Assembly (NCBI GenBank): GCA_014323925.1
Contig: JACONC010000014.1
Location: 1-64,000, forward strand
DNA length: 64,000 nt
Direction: 5' to 3'
Origin: Chromatiales bacterium
GTDB taxonomy: Bacteria > Pseudomonadota > Gammaproteobacteria > Poriferisulfidales > Oxydemutatoraceae
Positions 19,618-30,711 of this stretch are shown here, in pieces. A program made the translations under genes and the position numbers. Below the pieces are notes generated by a model. It was given only the letters and a program-made list of their open reading frames with translations, did no database searches and was not told the DNA's origin. Position 1 is the stretch's first letter. The number at the start of each line of letters is the position of its first letter.

Positions 19618-19875
19618 ATGACCGAGATAGCTTTATATAATTTATTGAAGCGGATACCTGATGCTACTGATGACGAAGTAGAGAAGGCGGTTGCTGATGT
19701 TACGAGCACAAAGGAAGTAGCAACTAAGTCCGATATAGTAGAGCTAAAAGTAGAGACTAAGGCAGATTTAAAAACAGGTTTAGCAAACCTAGAGACTAGG
19801 CTGACCAATAGAATATATGCGGTTGCGGGAATAATTGTCACAGCCGCCGGATTGATGATAAAGTTTTTAAATTAA
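19618..19875 (+). CDS. small coiled-coil protein with C-terminal membrane segment (DUF1640/XhlA-like)
   Basis: 85 aa. Residues 1-25 are helical. Residues about 30-62 are a coiled coil with repeated KSDIVELKVETKADLKT patterns. Residues 66-83 are a single hydrophobic segment (YAVAGIIVTAAGLMIKFL). This layout (coiled coil, then a tail anchor) is that of DUF1640-type proteins and of the phage-related XhlA family; I cannot choose between them. It is preceded by a GGAG 10-13 bases before the ATG. It is last in the trio of small genes. Confidence 0.55.
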   Translation: MTEIALYNLLKRIPDATDDEVEKAVADVTSTKEVATKSDIVELKVETKADLKTGLANLETRLTNRIYAVAGIIVTAAGLMIKFLN

Positions 19876-19968
19876 ATGTGTCGCGTGTGTCATATAGAAC
19901 ACCATCGAGCTGAGCGTAAAGAAGCGATAAAAGGTTGGCATGGCAGGACTTTATCCGTTAGCGTTGCT

Positions 19969-20937
19969 TTAATATAATGCTGGGGTTTGCATCCGCCATA
20001 ATAGCAAACTGCTAATCTGTGTGCCGAGTCTATCGACAACTCTATCTAACAGATCTTTATGTGGTCGATAAACTACGATGTTTTCAACCCCTACAACTTC
20101 TCGCGCAACTTGCTGTGGTGAAGCAAAATTATCTATCAAACCTAAATCTTTAGCGTCTTCACCAGTCCATATTAAGCCGGAAAACAACCGCTCTTCTGCA
20201 GCGAGTTTGTCGCCTCGTCCCTGTTTTACACGGTTGATAAATTGCTGATGCACTTGCTCTAGCAATCCCTGCATGTGCGCATCGACGACCGGATTAGAGA
20301 CTGCAAAAGGATCAAGCATATCTTTATATTTCCCAGCCTTCTGCACACGACGCTCTATTCCTAGTTTGTGGATTGCATCAACCAAACCAAAGCCGTTGAA
20401 AATGACGCCTATAGAGCCGACTAAACTGGAGCGGTCAGCATAGATTGCATCGGCAGCGGCAGCAACATAATAAGCCCCTGATGCACCGATATCTGAGATA
20501 ACCGCATAGCACGGCTTATCGGCATATTTTGATCGCAGGCGTAAAATCTCATCGCTGATATGCGCACTTTGCACTGGGCTGCCGCCAGGACTATTAATTT
20601 GCAAGATAACCGCTTTCGCACTTTTGCTTTCGTATGCCTGCTGCAAGGTTTCAATGATATCAGCCGCCGATGCTGGTGTGCCCTCAATAATTGGCCCCTC
20701 CAATTTTATCAACGCAGTATGCTCGTCTACTAGCGTCGGCTGTATCCCCTCTGGCGATTTCAACGATATCACAAATGATACGATGATGCCAACGATTAAA
20801 AGTCGGTAGAAAATACGCCAGCGTCTTGTCCGTCGCTGCTCTTTCGTATAATCTTCCAGCAAAGAACGCAGCGTGTTTTGTGCCCAGCTTTCGTTGTTGC
20901 TTTGCGGATTAGAGTTTGATTGATCTTTTATATCCAT
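19969..20937 (-). CDS. sppA: signal peptide peptidase SppA, short form (S49 family)
   Basis: 322 aa. A cytoplasmic N-terminus is followed by one membrane anchor (residues about 42-60, IFYRLLIVGIIVSFVISL) and an S49 peptidase domain. The nucleophile Ser lies in SDIGASGAYYVAAAADAIYA, and the general-base Lys in KAGKYKDMLDPF. The length matches the short single-domain SppA that works as an octamer to degrade cleaved signal peptides. Its start is followed upstream by a 12-bp duplication (20962-20985). Confidence 0.9.
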   Translation of the reverse strand: MDIKDQSNSNPQSNNESWAQNTLRSLLEDYTKEQRRTRRWRIFYRLLIVGIIVSFVISLKSPEGIQPTLVDEHTALIKLEGPIIEGTPASAADIIETLQQAYESKSAKAVILQINSPGGSPVQSAHISDEILRLRSKYADKPCYAVISDIGASGAYYVAAAADAIYADRSSLVGSIGVIFNGFGLVDAIHKLGIERRVQKAGKYKDMLDPFAVSNPVVDAHMQGLLEQVHQQFINRVKQGRGDKLAAEERLFSGLIWTGEDAKDLGLIDNFASPQQVAREVVGVENIVVYRPHKDLLDRVVDRLGTQISSLLLWRMQTPALY

Positions 20938-20961
20938 TTTTACCTCTTTGATCTAAAGCTA

Positions 20962-20985
20962 TCCATTTTATACTCCATTTTATAC
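20962..20985. repeat. 12-bp tandem repeat, 2 copies
   Basis: tccattttatac twice in a row, just upstream of the sppA start on the minus strand. Confidence 0.8.
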
Positions 20986-21068
20986 TATTTGCTTGAACTT
21001 ACACTATGCCGTTCTCTAAGGTCGCACCCGCGATTTGCCTCGCACGAAGGGTGGATGTATCCGGCCAG

Positions 21069-21665
21069 TTATTTGATGCTCAACAAATAGAGTGCAACCT
21101 CACTCATCAGATTAGGCATCCAGCGTGTAGTCGGAGAAACTTGGTACGAGTGATTCACTCCGACATTTTTTATACAACGGATATTTTTTTTAGCACAGAG
21201 CGCCTCAAAATCAGAGATCGTACACAGATGGATATTTTCGGTCTCGTACCATTGCGCCGGCAACACGGTTGTAACTGGCATCCGGCCATTGAATAGCTCC
21301 CACCGACTCTTCCAGTATCCCATATTATAAAAAGTGATAATCGTCTGATTAGCAATGCGTAGCATTTCATCCAAAATTCTATCTGGGTGGCGCACCGCTT
21401 GCAGGGTTTGCGTCATCAGCACATAGTCAAAGCTGTAGTCGGAAAAATAATTGTGCCACTGCCCCTCAAGGTCGGCTTGTATCACATCAACGCCGTTCTC
21501 TATACAACGCACGATATTGTCATCGCTTATTTCCAATCCGAGCCCAGATACATTCCTCTCTGAGCGCAGATATTTCAATAACGCACCATCGCCACAGCCT
21601 AAATCTAGCACTCGCGTGTTCGGCTTAATCCAATTACTGATGAGCTCCCAGTCAGCACGCATCAT
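21069..21665 (-). CDS. metW: methionine biosynthesis protein MetW
   Basis: 198 aa. A SAM-methyltransferase-like Rossmann fold with motif [16 protein letters not shown] near residues 20-34. MetW is needed with MetX for efficient homoserine acylation in many proteobacteria that lack MetA. Its ATG overlaps the metX stop (ATGATG with TGA inside), so the two are translationally coupled. The family and the neighbour agree completely. Confidence 0.93.
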   Translation of the reverse strand: MMRADWELISNWIKPNTRVLDLGCGDGALLKYLRSERNVSGLGLEISDDNIVRCIENGVDVIQADLEGQWHNYFSDYSFDYVLMTQTLQAVRHPDRILDEMLRIANQTIITFYNMGYWKSRWELFNGRMPVTTVLPAQWYETENIHLCTISDFEALCAKKNIRCIKNVGVNHSYQVSPTTRWMPNLMSEVALYLLSIK

Positions 21666-22801
21666 AACCCCTTCGCTATCTGTTCCATATACGCACGCAA
21701 AATTTTATGATAGCTGGGTACTGGCATCAAAAAAGAATCGTGTCCGTGGTGCGCCTCAATCTCACAATAACTGACACGGCTATTAGATTGTACGAGGGCT
21801 TTGACTATTTCATGCGAGCGCGTGCTGGAAAATCGCCAATCAGCAGAGAAAGAAACGACTAAAAAACCGCAACTAGTCTGTCTGAATGCGCTACTTAAAT
21901 CACCTTCGTATTCCGCTGCTGGATCAAAGTAATCTAACGCTTTGGTCATCAATAAATAAGTATTTGCATCAAAACGATTGACAAAAGACTCTCCTTGATA
22001 ACGCAGATAGCTTTCAACTTGAAATTCAACATCAAACCCGTAGCTTAGTTTAGGTGTTTTGAGTTCTCTGCCGAATTTTTTCCGCATCGCATCATCCGAT
22101 AAATAAGTGATATGCCCTAACATTCGCGCTAACATCAGTCCTTTAGCAGGAACACCTTTGTCGTAATAATTACCGTTGCAAAACAAAGGGTCCGACACAA
22201 TCGCTTGTCTTGCCACCTCGTTGAATGCGATATTCTGCGCCGACAACCTCGGTGCGCAAGCAATAAGAAAAGCGTGGGCTACTTTGTCGGGATAATCTAT
22301 CGCCCACTGCATAGCTTGCATACCTCCTAAGCTACCCCCTATCACTGCTGCCCAACAAGGTATATCAAAAGTCTCTCTTAACATATTTTGGCTACGCACC
22401 CAATCCTTAACGGTAACGATAGGGAAATCGGACGCATACAGTTTGCCCGTTTTAGGATTAATCTTATTAGGACCACTGCTGCCGCTACAACCACCCAAAT
22501 TATTCGGACAAACAAAGAAGAAATGATTGGTGTCGAAAGGTTTACCGGGGCCTATACAGTTATCCCACCAACCGGATTTTTTATCCGACTGACTATGATA
22601 ACCTGCCGCGTGCTGGTCGCCCGACAATGCATGACAGATTAAAACGGCATTGGAGTGTTGCGCATTTAGCGTGCCATAGGTCTCGTAAGCCAGCGTAAAC
22701 TCAGGGAGCACATGACCACAATCCAAGGTTAAACTCTGGTTAAAATTGAGCTGTGTAGACTCAACTAAACCTACGGAATTGGAAAAATCTTTTTCGGTCA
22801 T
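21662..22801 (-). CDS. metX: homoserine O-acyltransferase MetX
   Basis: About 379 aa from the ATG at 22801; a longer frame from 22837 adds 12 residues. An alpha/beta-hydrolase fold with oxyanion NLGG, the nucleophile elbow [17 protein letters not shown] and the C-terminal [10 protein letters not shown] His. It acylates homoserine (acetyl or succinyl; sequence alone does not decide the donor) as the first committed step to methionine. It is followed by metW with overlapping stop and start. Confidence 0.92.
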   Translation of the reverse strand: MTEKDFSNSVGLVESTQLNFNQSLTLDCGHVLPEFTLAYETYGTLNAQHSNAVLICHALSGDQHAAGYHSQSDKKSGWWDNCIGPGKPFDTNHFFFVCPNNLGGCSGSSGPNKINPKTGKLYASDFPIVTVKDWVRSQNMLRETFDIPCWAAVIGGSLGGMQAMQWAIDYPDKVAHAFLIACAPRLSAQNIAFNEVARQAIVSDPLFCNGNYYDKGVPAKGLMLARMLGHITYLSDDAMRKKFGRELKTPKLSYGFDVEFQVESYLRYQGESFVNRFDANTYLLMTKALDYFDPAAEYEGDLSSAFRQTSCGFLVVSFSADWRFSSTRSHEIVKALVQSNSRVSYCEIEAHHGHDSFLMPVPSYHKILRAYMEQIAKGL

Positions 22802-22920
22802 ATCTGTAAAAATAAAATGATCCTTAGTATAAAGCAATTATTATATGGCAAACGGATGCCAATATTTTTACTCGCTCAGCAAAGCAATAGAAGATAAATG
22901 AGTCGCCTTACAAATGTGTA

Positions 22921-23059
22921 GCTGATATTTTAGCTGATATTTTAATTCGCTCTTCTATTTAATTTACTTTATTCACCCAGTATATCTATCCGTGAAATAC
23001 TACATCTCGGACTACGGATTGGCTAGTGTAATGTTTGCAACAATTTTCGCAACAATTTT
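22921..23059. repeat. two short tandem duplications between metX and thiC
   Basis: gctgatatttta is doubled at 22921-22944 and tgcaacaatttt/cgcaacaatttt at 23036-23059. The rest of the 22838-23079 gap shows no gene. Confidence 0.75.
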
Positions 23060-23079
23060 TTCAACCAGGCAGATAATAT

Positions 23080-24921
<1,842 letters not shown>

Positions 24922-25222
24922 CTAATGCCGATATATGCGCAAGCGAGGGTTTACAATAGGGTCGCTGCCACGGTGTAGAGTGCGACCAGCGACCAAACAG
25001 GTTGTGTATTAATGCCAGATAGGGATATTTAGACTCAGCTTATTTACTGTAAGCTAAACGCTTGGGCATATGCAATGCCTGGGAAGCCAGAGGTGACACA
25101 CCAATGCCAGATATGAACTAAAAGTTCGCTCATGTGTGGTGGCATCTTACAAAGAGTTGACTTTTAATAAGGCATCAGGTCAAATCTATAAAAAACTCTA
25201 ATTCTTATATTTCTTGTTCTTT
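24922..25222. other. thiC upstream region with a perfect 7-bp stem
   Basis: gtcgctg (24961-24967) and cagcgac (24987-24993) form a hairpin with a 19-base loop. aatgccagata occurs twice (25011, 25102). No gene and no convincing THI box; this could be the leader of thiC. Confidence 0.4.
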
Positions 25223-26050
25223 TTATTCTCTTGCTTGGGCAAATTCATACTTTCCCAGAGACTTCACATAAAAAATACAATCTTCACTAGATTCACATAA
25301 AATCTCATGATTTACAGGGCTATTGAAGCCTACATAACTACTAGGAGAGAGTTTTTTTTCATCCCCATTGATTTTTAATTTTATCTTACCTGTAATAATA
25401 ACTAACTTTAAATTGTTAGAGTTATGTTTAAATCTTCCAGAATATCTTTTTTTCAATTTAAGAAAAGTACCATTCTTATGCTCTTTATCTAGCTGACCCC
25501 ATAAATACGCAATCCTAAGATGAGGACCGCTTATCCAGCTAGAGCTTTGATCATCAAGCCATATAATATTACTGGGAAACATATTTATAGGTTTTTCTTT
25601 AGTGAGAAAGGCTTTTTCAGGAGGCATAACCAAATAAGGAGCACTTTCAATTTCAATAAAGGCAAGGTTGTTTTTACCTTTTGCTGCAGTAATATGAATT
25701 TCTCCAAGAGGCTGTTTCCAAAATGATCCAGTAGGCATCCATAGCTTCTCAGCTTTTGGATCGTCATTATGCACTAAACCGCTTATGACAACCCCTTTAT
25801 AGGTTACATTATGAATATGTGGAGGAGACTCAAAACCATCTATAAACCTTACTAAGAAACCCGTAGCTATTTTATTGCCTTTAAGATCACCCCATAGTAC
25901 AGCTGCTTGAGGGCTTTTTTCTCCTCTAGCAGGGTTTAGCTTTTCCCATTTTAGCTCTGCGTTTGAAACAATATCAGGAGAATTTTTAGTAGAATCATAA
26001 CCACTACAAGCCAAAGAAACAAAAGCCGTAATAAAAATTAAATATTTCAA
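25223..26050 (-). CDS. DUF4437-type cupin lipoprotein
   Basis: 275 aa from a TTG at 26050, chosen for the ribosome site GAGGAG just upstream and the lipoprotein signal it creates (FITAFVSLAC, lipobox Cys near 15). Two cupin halves follow. The first carries the DUF4437 signature (LNPARGEKSPQAAVLWGD; GFESPPHIHNVTYKGVVI; metal-binding His pair) and the second is more divergent. Function unknown; a periplasmic metal-dependent sensor or enzyme is plausible. It is A+T-rich compared with neighbours and abuts an IS3 transposase relic, which suggests recent arrival. Confidence 0.75.
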   Translation of the reverse strand: MKYLIFITAFVSLACSGYDSTKNSPDIVSNAELKWEKLNPARGEKSPQAAVLWGDLKGNKIATGFLVRFIDGFESPPHIHNVTYKGVVISGLVHNDDPKAEKLWMPTGSFWKQPLGEIHITAAKGKNNLAFIEIESAPYLVMPPEKAFLTKEKPINMFPSNIIWLDDQSSSWISGPHLRIAYLWGQLDKEHKNGTFLKLKKRYSGRFKHNSNNLKLVIITGKIKLKINGDEKKLSPSSYVGFNSPVNHEILCESSEDCIFYVKSLGKYEFAQARE

Positions 26051-26239
26051 TGCGATTTCTCCTCTATTTCTAGTCCACCATACTTGCTACGCCAATTGTA
26101 AAAGGTGCCTTGTGAGATGCCGAGCTCGCGACAGATATCCTCTGTCTTCTTTCCTGCATCGTGAAGCTTAATCGCACCTACAATTTGCTCTTCTGTATAT
26201 CGTCTTCCTCCTGTTGTCTAATTTAACTGGAAATCTCAT
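26047..26239 (-). pseudogene. IS3-family OrfA transposase fragment, frameshifted and truncated
   Basis: The minus strand reads RYTEEQIVGAIKLHDAGKKT, then EDICRELGISQGTFYNWRSKYGGLE, the Transposase_8 helix-turn-helix of IS3 OrfA. The start (MRFPVKLDNRR, ATG at 26239) is in another frame, joined by an extra A in aggaggaagacga. The frame ends at a TGA (26047-26049) after about 60 residues, overlapping the TTG of the DUF4437 gene. No OrfB is present. Confidence 0.8.
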
Positions 26240-26785
26240 CTTTGTCATGGCCCGGTTTTCGGGGGGAAGGTCAAAACTTACACGATTTAGATTACAAGCT
26301 CACCCCTAAATTTGTGCTTTGGTTTAACAGCATCGTACAGAAAGCACGACCTTGTAGGTCGGCATGCTATACTAGGCTTTCGTCAAGGCAGAGTAATAAC
26401 AATGCCTATAACTGGCACGAAACAGATGACATTTCAGAGCGCGATAGCTGGCTAGAGCTGATAATGTTAAGGATAGCAGTCAGCTATGCATAAGTGAGTG
26501 TTTAGGTTATGCAGGCACCCGTGGTATGTTCGACACGCAAGACACAGCTAAGCATTGAGCAAAACAGCAAGCAACAAAAATTAAATAGGTGATACAAACG
26601 CACGGCTATTGGATTACCCAGATTAACTGCAACAAAACTTCAGAGTATTTATGCTGGCACCGTTAGGATTACACAGGCAACACAGTAGTCGCGTCCGTTG
26701 AACAAACACGGCAGAACGGCAACATGACAGAACAGCAATTTGGGCAGAACGACAACATGATAGAACAGAAATTGGGGTAATTTGC
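26240..26785. other. 546-bp stretch without a supported gene
   Basis: An 83-codon open frame (26242-26493) has no family features, no ribosome site and an odd composition, so I do not call it. The left part may be the remains of the IS3 element. The right part contains a 33-bp tandem repeat. Confidence 0.4.
26712..26777. repeat. 33-bp tandem repeat, 2 copies
   Basis: Copies at 26712-26744 and 26745-26777 differ at about four positions (cagaacggcaacatgacaga versus cagaacgacaacatgataga at the left part). They end 8 bp before the rhodanese ATG and so form its leader. Confidence 0.85.
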
Positions 26786-27109
26786 ATGAAAGAGTTAAAC
26801 CCTAAAGAACTAAAGCACTATATGAGCGAAGCGAGCAATCCACCGTTGTTGATAGATGTGCGCGAACAGTGGGAATACGATATCGTCCATCTGCCGAATT
26901 CTGAATTGGTGCCGATGGCAAAATTACCAACACAACTGGACACATTAGACCGAGATGCCGAAGTTGTGGTGATTTGTCATCACGGTATACGCAGCCGCGC
27001 AGCAGCCCTTTATTTAGAGCAACAAGGTTTCAAAAAGGTCATTAACTTAAAAGGCGGTATAGATGCCTGGGCGCATGAAGTAGATCACAGTATGCCGACC
27101 TATCGTTGA
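26786..27109 (+). CDS. rhodanese-domain sulfurtransferase
   Basis: 107 aa, a single rhodanese domain. It opens LLIDVREQWEYDIVHLPNS, and the active-site loop CHHGIRSR holds the persulfide-forming Cys near residue 71. It ends with the usual LKGGIDAWAHEVD. Small stand-alone proteins of this type commonly sit directly before tolC in gammaproteobacteria, as here. The physiological sulfur acceptor is not evident. Confidence 0.88.
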   Translation: MKELNPKELKHYMSEASNPPLLIDVREQWEYDIVHLPNSELVPMAKLPTQLDTLDRDAEVVVICHHGIRSRAAALYLEQQGFKKVINLKGGIDAWAHEVDHSMPTYR

Positions 27110-27153
27110 AGTATAATGATATAACATCTAAAACTTATAAAAAAGCAAAACTT

Positions 27154-28539
27154 ATGAAAAAGGACAGCTATGGTTCAATAGTTAAAAATACGAGCGGCTT
27201 GCTATTTGCGGTCATGGGTCTATGCGCCTTTGCATACGCCGAAACTGCAACTCAACCCAATACCATGCGGGCAGCAGAAAAGCGCGGTTTGCTAGAACTC
27301 TATGAGCTGGCAACAGAACACGATATGCGTTATCAAGCCAGTGTCGCTAATTTTGAAGCAAACTCATTGGAACCGAATATCAGTCGCGCACAGTTATTGC
27401 CGAGCGTCTCGTTTAGAACAAACCGCACTAAAGTAAACGACCAGAAGGTCAGAGGTGTCACATTCGAAGGAGGAGGTAATTTCAGTTATCAAAGACGCAA
27501 TATGACACTATCACTTGACCAGTCTATATTCAACAGAAAGTACTATATAGAGCTCGCCCAATCTCGCTCTAGAGCGCAACGCGCCCAGCTTGAACTGCAA
27601 TCCGCACAGCACGATTTGATGCAGCGTATGGTCGAGACATATTTCACGGTGCTCGATTCACAAACGCAATTGGAGTTTACCCGCGCCAAGAAGGAAGCCG
27701 TGCAACGGCAGTTGGAACAGGCGCGTGCGCGCTTTGATGTCGGCTTGGCAACGATTAGTGATGTTAAAGAAGCCGAAGCCTCTTACGACCTGACGGTTGC
27801 CAATGAAATCTCTGACGAGACCGAATTGTCGGTCAATCTGTCTAAGCTGCAAGTCATCATCAACGAGCATGTATGGGCGCTAAAAACTATTTCGGAAGAT
27901 ACCCCTATCGTGCACCCTGAACCCAAAAATATAAACGCTTGGGTGGGTACTGCCACAGAACAAAACCTGGAACTACTTGCACAAAAGTTAACGGTCAATA
28001 TCTCCGAAGACGAGGTGAAGCGACAACGCGCCAATTATTTCCCAACATTGGACGCTTATGTGCGGCGCAACGAAAACGAAACATTTGGGAATATACCAAC
28101 TGAAAATACAGTACGAGGCACTGAGTTAGGTATAGAACTGCAAATCCCACTATTTTCTGGTGGCGAAAACTACTACAGAACCAAGCAAGCCTCGCAGTTT
28201 GCACTGGAAAACCGCAAGCAACTTGAAGAAACACATCGCATGATCAAACAACAAGCACAGGAGTCGTATTTGAATGTGCTGGCGAGCATCAGCAGAACCC
28301 AGGCGTTAGCACGCGCCGTGGAATCGGCACAAAGTGCTTACGAGGCAAATGAAATCGGATTTAGTGTCGGCACCCGCTCTTCAGTAGATGTGCTACTTGC
28401 AGTAGAAGAGTTGTTCGCTGCGAAGCGTGACTATATCACTGCCCGCCATCGCTATGTCGTCGATTTAATCAATCTGAAAAGAGTAGCAGGTATCCTCTCG
28501 GCAACCGACATACAGCAAATAGATCAGTGGCTTCGTTAA
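27154..28539 (+). CDS. tolC: TolC-family outer-membrane efflux protein
   Basis: About 461 aa from the ATG at 27154. The frame extends upstream to a TTG overlapping the rhodanese stop, but this ATG gives a normal signal peptide ending in AYAE. Two OEP repeats form the alpha-helical channel (ARARFDVGLATISDVKEAEA in the first; SAYEANEIGFSVGTRSSVDV in the second, the paired helix hairpins of TolC). It works as the outer duct of tripartite efflux pumps and type I secretion. It could serve export of large repeat proteins such as the one at the left edge, but that is only inference. Confidence 0.9.
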   Translation: MKKDSYGSIVKNTSGLLFAVMGLCAFAYAETATQPNTMRAAEKRGLLELYELATEHDMRYQASVANFEANSLEPNISRAQLLPSVSFRTNRTKVNDQKVRGVTFEGGGNFSYQRRNMTLSLDQSIFNRKYYIELAQSRSRAQRAQLELQSAQHDLMQRMVETYFTVLDSQTQLEFTRAKKEAVQRQLEQARARFDVGLATISDVKEAEASYDLTVANEISDETELSVNLSKLQVIINEHVWALKTISEDTPIVHPEPKNINAWVGTATEQNLELLAQKLTVNISEDEVKRQRANYFPTLDAYVRRNENETFGNIPTENTVRGTELGIELQIPLFSGGENYYRTKQASQFALENRKQLEETHRMIKQQAQESYLNVLASISRTQALARAVESAQSAYEANEIGFSVGTRSSVDVLLAVEELFAAKRDYITARHRYVVDLINLKRVAGILSATDIQQIDQWLR

Positions 28540-28562
28540 GGCGAGTGGCGGATTGTAGATAA

Positions 28563-29798
28563 ATGCTCTCTATAGCCTATCGGCTTTTACTATGGGCCGG
28601 GCTACCGCTACTACTGCTTTATACCATTACCGTAGGTGTTAGATCTCGTAGTTTTCGCTACATCCTGCAACGATTCGGCTTGCGACTGCCGGCGATGTCA
28701 AAGCAACCATTATGGATACACTGCGTTTCGGTTGGTGAACTCAACACTGCGCTCGTGTTATTAGAACAATGGCTTGATAGATACCCTGAAGACCGAATAC
28801 TCGTCACCACCTCGACGACGAGTGCCGCTACAGTCTTTGCATCAAAAGCCGATGCGCGTATGCAGCATTGCTATTTGCCCTTAGATTATAGGTGGTCGAT
28901 AATGCGCTTTCTAAAGACTCTCAAGCCAAGGGTGGCGATTGTTATGGAGACCGAAGTCTGGTTTAATCTGTTTCACGGTTGTGCCGAATTGAATATCCCG
29001 AGCGTAATTATCAACGCTCGCCTATCAAAACGCACCGCTGAAGCGAATGTTTGGCTGCGCCGCTATTACCAGCAGAGCCTGGCTTTGACTAAAGCTATCT
29101 ATGCAAAATCTGAACGCGACCGAGACACCTATATGCGGGTGGGAGTTGTGCCGTGGAAAATAAAAACCTTAGGCAATCTAAAATACGCTGTGCAATTCGC
29201 TGACCGGCAGTTACCGAACCTGATTAACAAACCTTATATACTCGCCGCTTCCACTCACGACGACGAAGAACTGCAAATCGCCAAAGCATGGCAACAAATA
29301 GAGCACGGTAATTTCGCATTGGTCATCGCACCGCGCCATCCGCAACGGCTACAAAAGATACTGCACACCCTAAACCGCCATCGTATACGCGCCCACTGCT
29401 ATCACCCCAATGCGACCATCGGCGATGGCGATACCGTTGTATATGATCGTATCGGCCAGCTCCCTCAACTTATCAAGCATGCGCATCTAGTCTTTTTAGG
29501 TGGCTCGTTGATTGACAAAGGTGGGCATAATATATTAGAAGCTGCAATGCTAGGTACTCCGCAAGTCACTGGTTTCTACTTAGACAACATAGCCGAAGAG
29601 GCACAGGCGCTCAATCAAGCTGGCGGACTTATTATTGTTGATAGTGCCAACGCGCTGCCTGATATTTTCACCCGTGTTGTCCAACAACCGAACTACTATC
29701 AACAGAATGCTGTCGCGGCAAAAAACTATCTAGCACAGCGCGCCGATGTGGCACAAAATTATATCGCTGAATTGGTATCGCTGAATTTTCAACCTTGA
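28563..29798 (+). CDS. waaA: Kdo transferase WaaA
   Basis: 411 aa. An N-terminal membrane anchor (LLLWAGLPLLLLYTITVG) is followed by a two-domain GT-B glycosyltransferase. Signatures are WIHCVSVGELN, VIVMETEVWFNLF-like (VAIVMETEVWFNLF) and GGSLIDKGGHNILEAAMLGTP. It adds Kdo to lipid IV-A at the inner face of the cytoplasmic membrane. kdkA, encoding Kdo kinase, lies convergently next door with a 10-bp overlap. Mono- versus bifunctional activity is not decided by sequence; the presence of kdkA suggests a single phosphorylated Kdo, as in Haemophilus. Confidence 0.92.
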   Translation: MLSIAYRLLLWAGLPLLLLYTITVGVRSRSFRYILQRFGLRLPAMSKQPLWIHCVSVGELNTALVLLEQWLDRYPEDRILVTTSTTSAATVFASKADARMQHCYLPLDYRWSIMRFLKTLKPRVAIVMETEVWFNLFHGCAELNIPSVIINARLSKRTAEANVWLRRYYQQSLALTKAIYAKSERDRDTYMRVGVVPWKIKTLGNLKYAVQFADRQLPNLINKPYILAASTHDDEELQIAKAWQQIEHGNFALVIAPRHPQRLQKILHTLNRHRIRAHCYHPNATIGDGDTVVYDRIGQLPQLIKHAHLVFLGGSLIDKGGHNILEAAMLGTPQVTGFYLDNIAEEAQALNQAGGLIIVDSANALPDIFTRVVQQPNYYQQNAVAAKNYLAQRADVAQNYIAELVSLNFQP

Positions 29799-30520
29799 TG
29801 ATAAGCATCCACCAAAGCGGAAAAATTATCCTCTGCGTAGTGAAAATCACTGCCGTATTTAGCAGATAACTTTTTCAATGAACGCGCTAGACGATTAAGG
29901 TTGGCTTGCCGCCAGGGACTTCTTCTAACGCATATGCAACTGCGATCAAAATCGACTAAGTAAGCCTGATCTTTTTCGGGATACAGTAAAATATTATGCG
30001 CATTGAGGTCTGCGTGATAAACATTTTTATCATGAAAACGACGGATAGTCCTGCCAATTAATTGCCAATGCTTTTCTTCTATCTGCTGTTCGCACAACAA
30101 GGCTGATATCGGTCTAGCCGGTCGGCAGCTCTGCAGTACTATATCAGCGGTATAAAAAATGAGCCTGTCAACATAAGACGCAGCACAGGGCACCGGCGCC
30201 GGTAGGTGCCAGCGTTGTAACTGATGCAACAGCCGCCATTCTACAAACACATTGACATAGCTACTGTGAATATATAGATAATAATCTCTTAGCAACCGCT
30301 GCACCGCACCACCGCGGTAATAATGCTTGAGCAGATACTCCTGTTCGTCGTCGTCGAACTTAAAGAAAATTGAACCGTTGCGTCCTGCTTCAGTATAACC
30401 AGACACCTGTGCAATTTCAAATAATTCATAGCGGTTAAACCAGTGCGGTGTAACTGGTAATTGATAGTCATACAAGATATGGCGGTCGTCAACTCTCAGA
30501 TAGGCCTCAGTGGATATCAT
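29789..30520 (-). CDS. kdkA: Kdo kinase KdkA
   Basis: 243 aa. A small lipopolysaccharide kinase of the protein-kinase-like fold. Its catalytic loop is VYHADLNAHNILL near residues 165-177 (Asp as base, Asn binding metal), and the metal-binding motif is VDFDRS. It phosphorylates Kdo at O-4 on lipid A precursors. It pairs with waaA, encoded on the facing strand. Its ATG at 30520 lies 83 bp from the T4SS regulatory repeats. Confidence 0.9.
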   Translation of the reverse strand: MISTEAYLRVDDRHILYDYQLPVTPHWFNRYELFEIAQVSGYTEAGRNGSIFFKFDDDEQEYLLKHYYRGGAVQRLLRDYYLYIHSSYVNVFVEWRLLHQLQRWHLPAPVPCAASYVDRLIFYTADIVLQSCRPARPISALLCEQQIEEKHWQLIGRTIRRFHDKNVYHADLNAHNILLYPEKDQAYLVDFDRSCICVRRSPWRQANLNRLARSLKKLSAKYGSDFHYAEDNFSALVDAYHQG

Positions 30521-30602
30521 GCTTTAGTAATTTTATTTCTACTTGATTTGAGGGTCTATTCTATAACACGCAACGCATATAGCCATATATATTGAGATTT
30601 TA

Positions 30603-30697
30603 CCGCTTGTCTGCTGATAACGACCGTTTGTCGGAATTATGATTTTTTGATAGGACAACCGCAGTATCTTTACTTTCGTTATTTACTTTAAATCGGA
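30603..30697 (+). promoter_or_regulatory. T4SS regulatory region, copy A (paired 11-bp direct repeats)
   Basis: CCGCTTGTCTG (30603-30613) and CCGTTTGTCGG (30624-30634) are direct repeats with a 21-bp period, two turns of helix. From here to 30697 the DNA aligns without a gap to 48354-48448, with about 60 of 95 positions identical by eye, highest in the repeats and in the GTATC..TTACT to CTTTAA tract. The next ATG is 30712. It looks like an operator-promoter for a dedicated regulator. Confidence 0.7.
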
Positions 30698-30711
30698 CAG
30701 GAGCTCAGAAA

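Noticed and set aside
24922-25222. TPP riboswitch upstream of thiC
   Set aside because: CTGAG and ATCTGG occur in order on the minus strand, but the second half (GATAATGCCAGCG-type closing) and the paired stems are missing.
26242-26493. 83-codon open frame after the IS3 relic
   Set aside because: No family features, no ribosome site, and it spans the probable transposon remnant.
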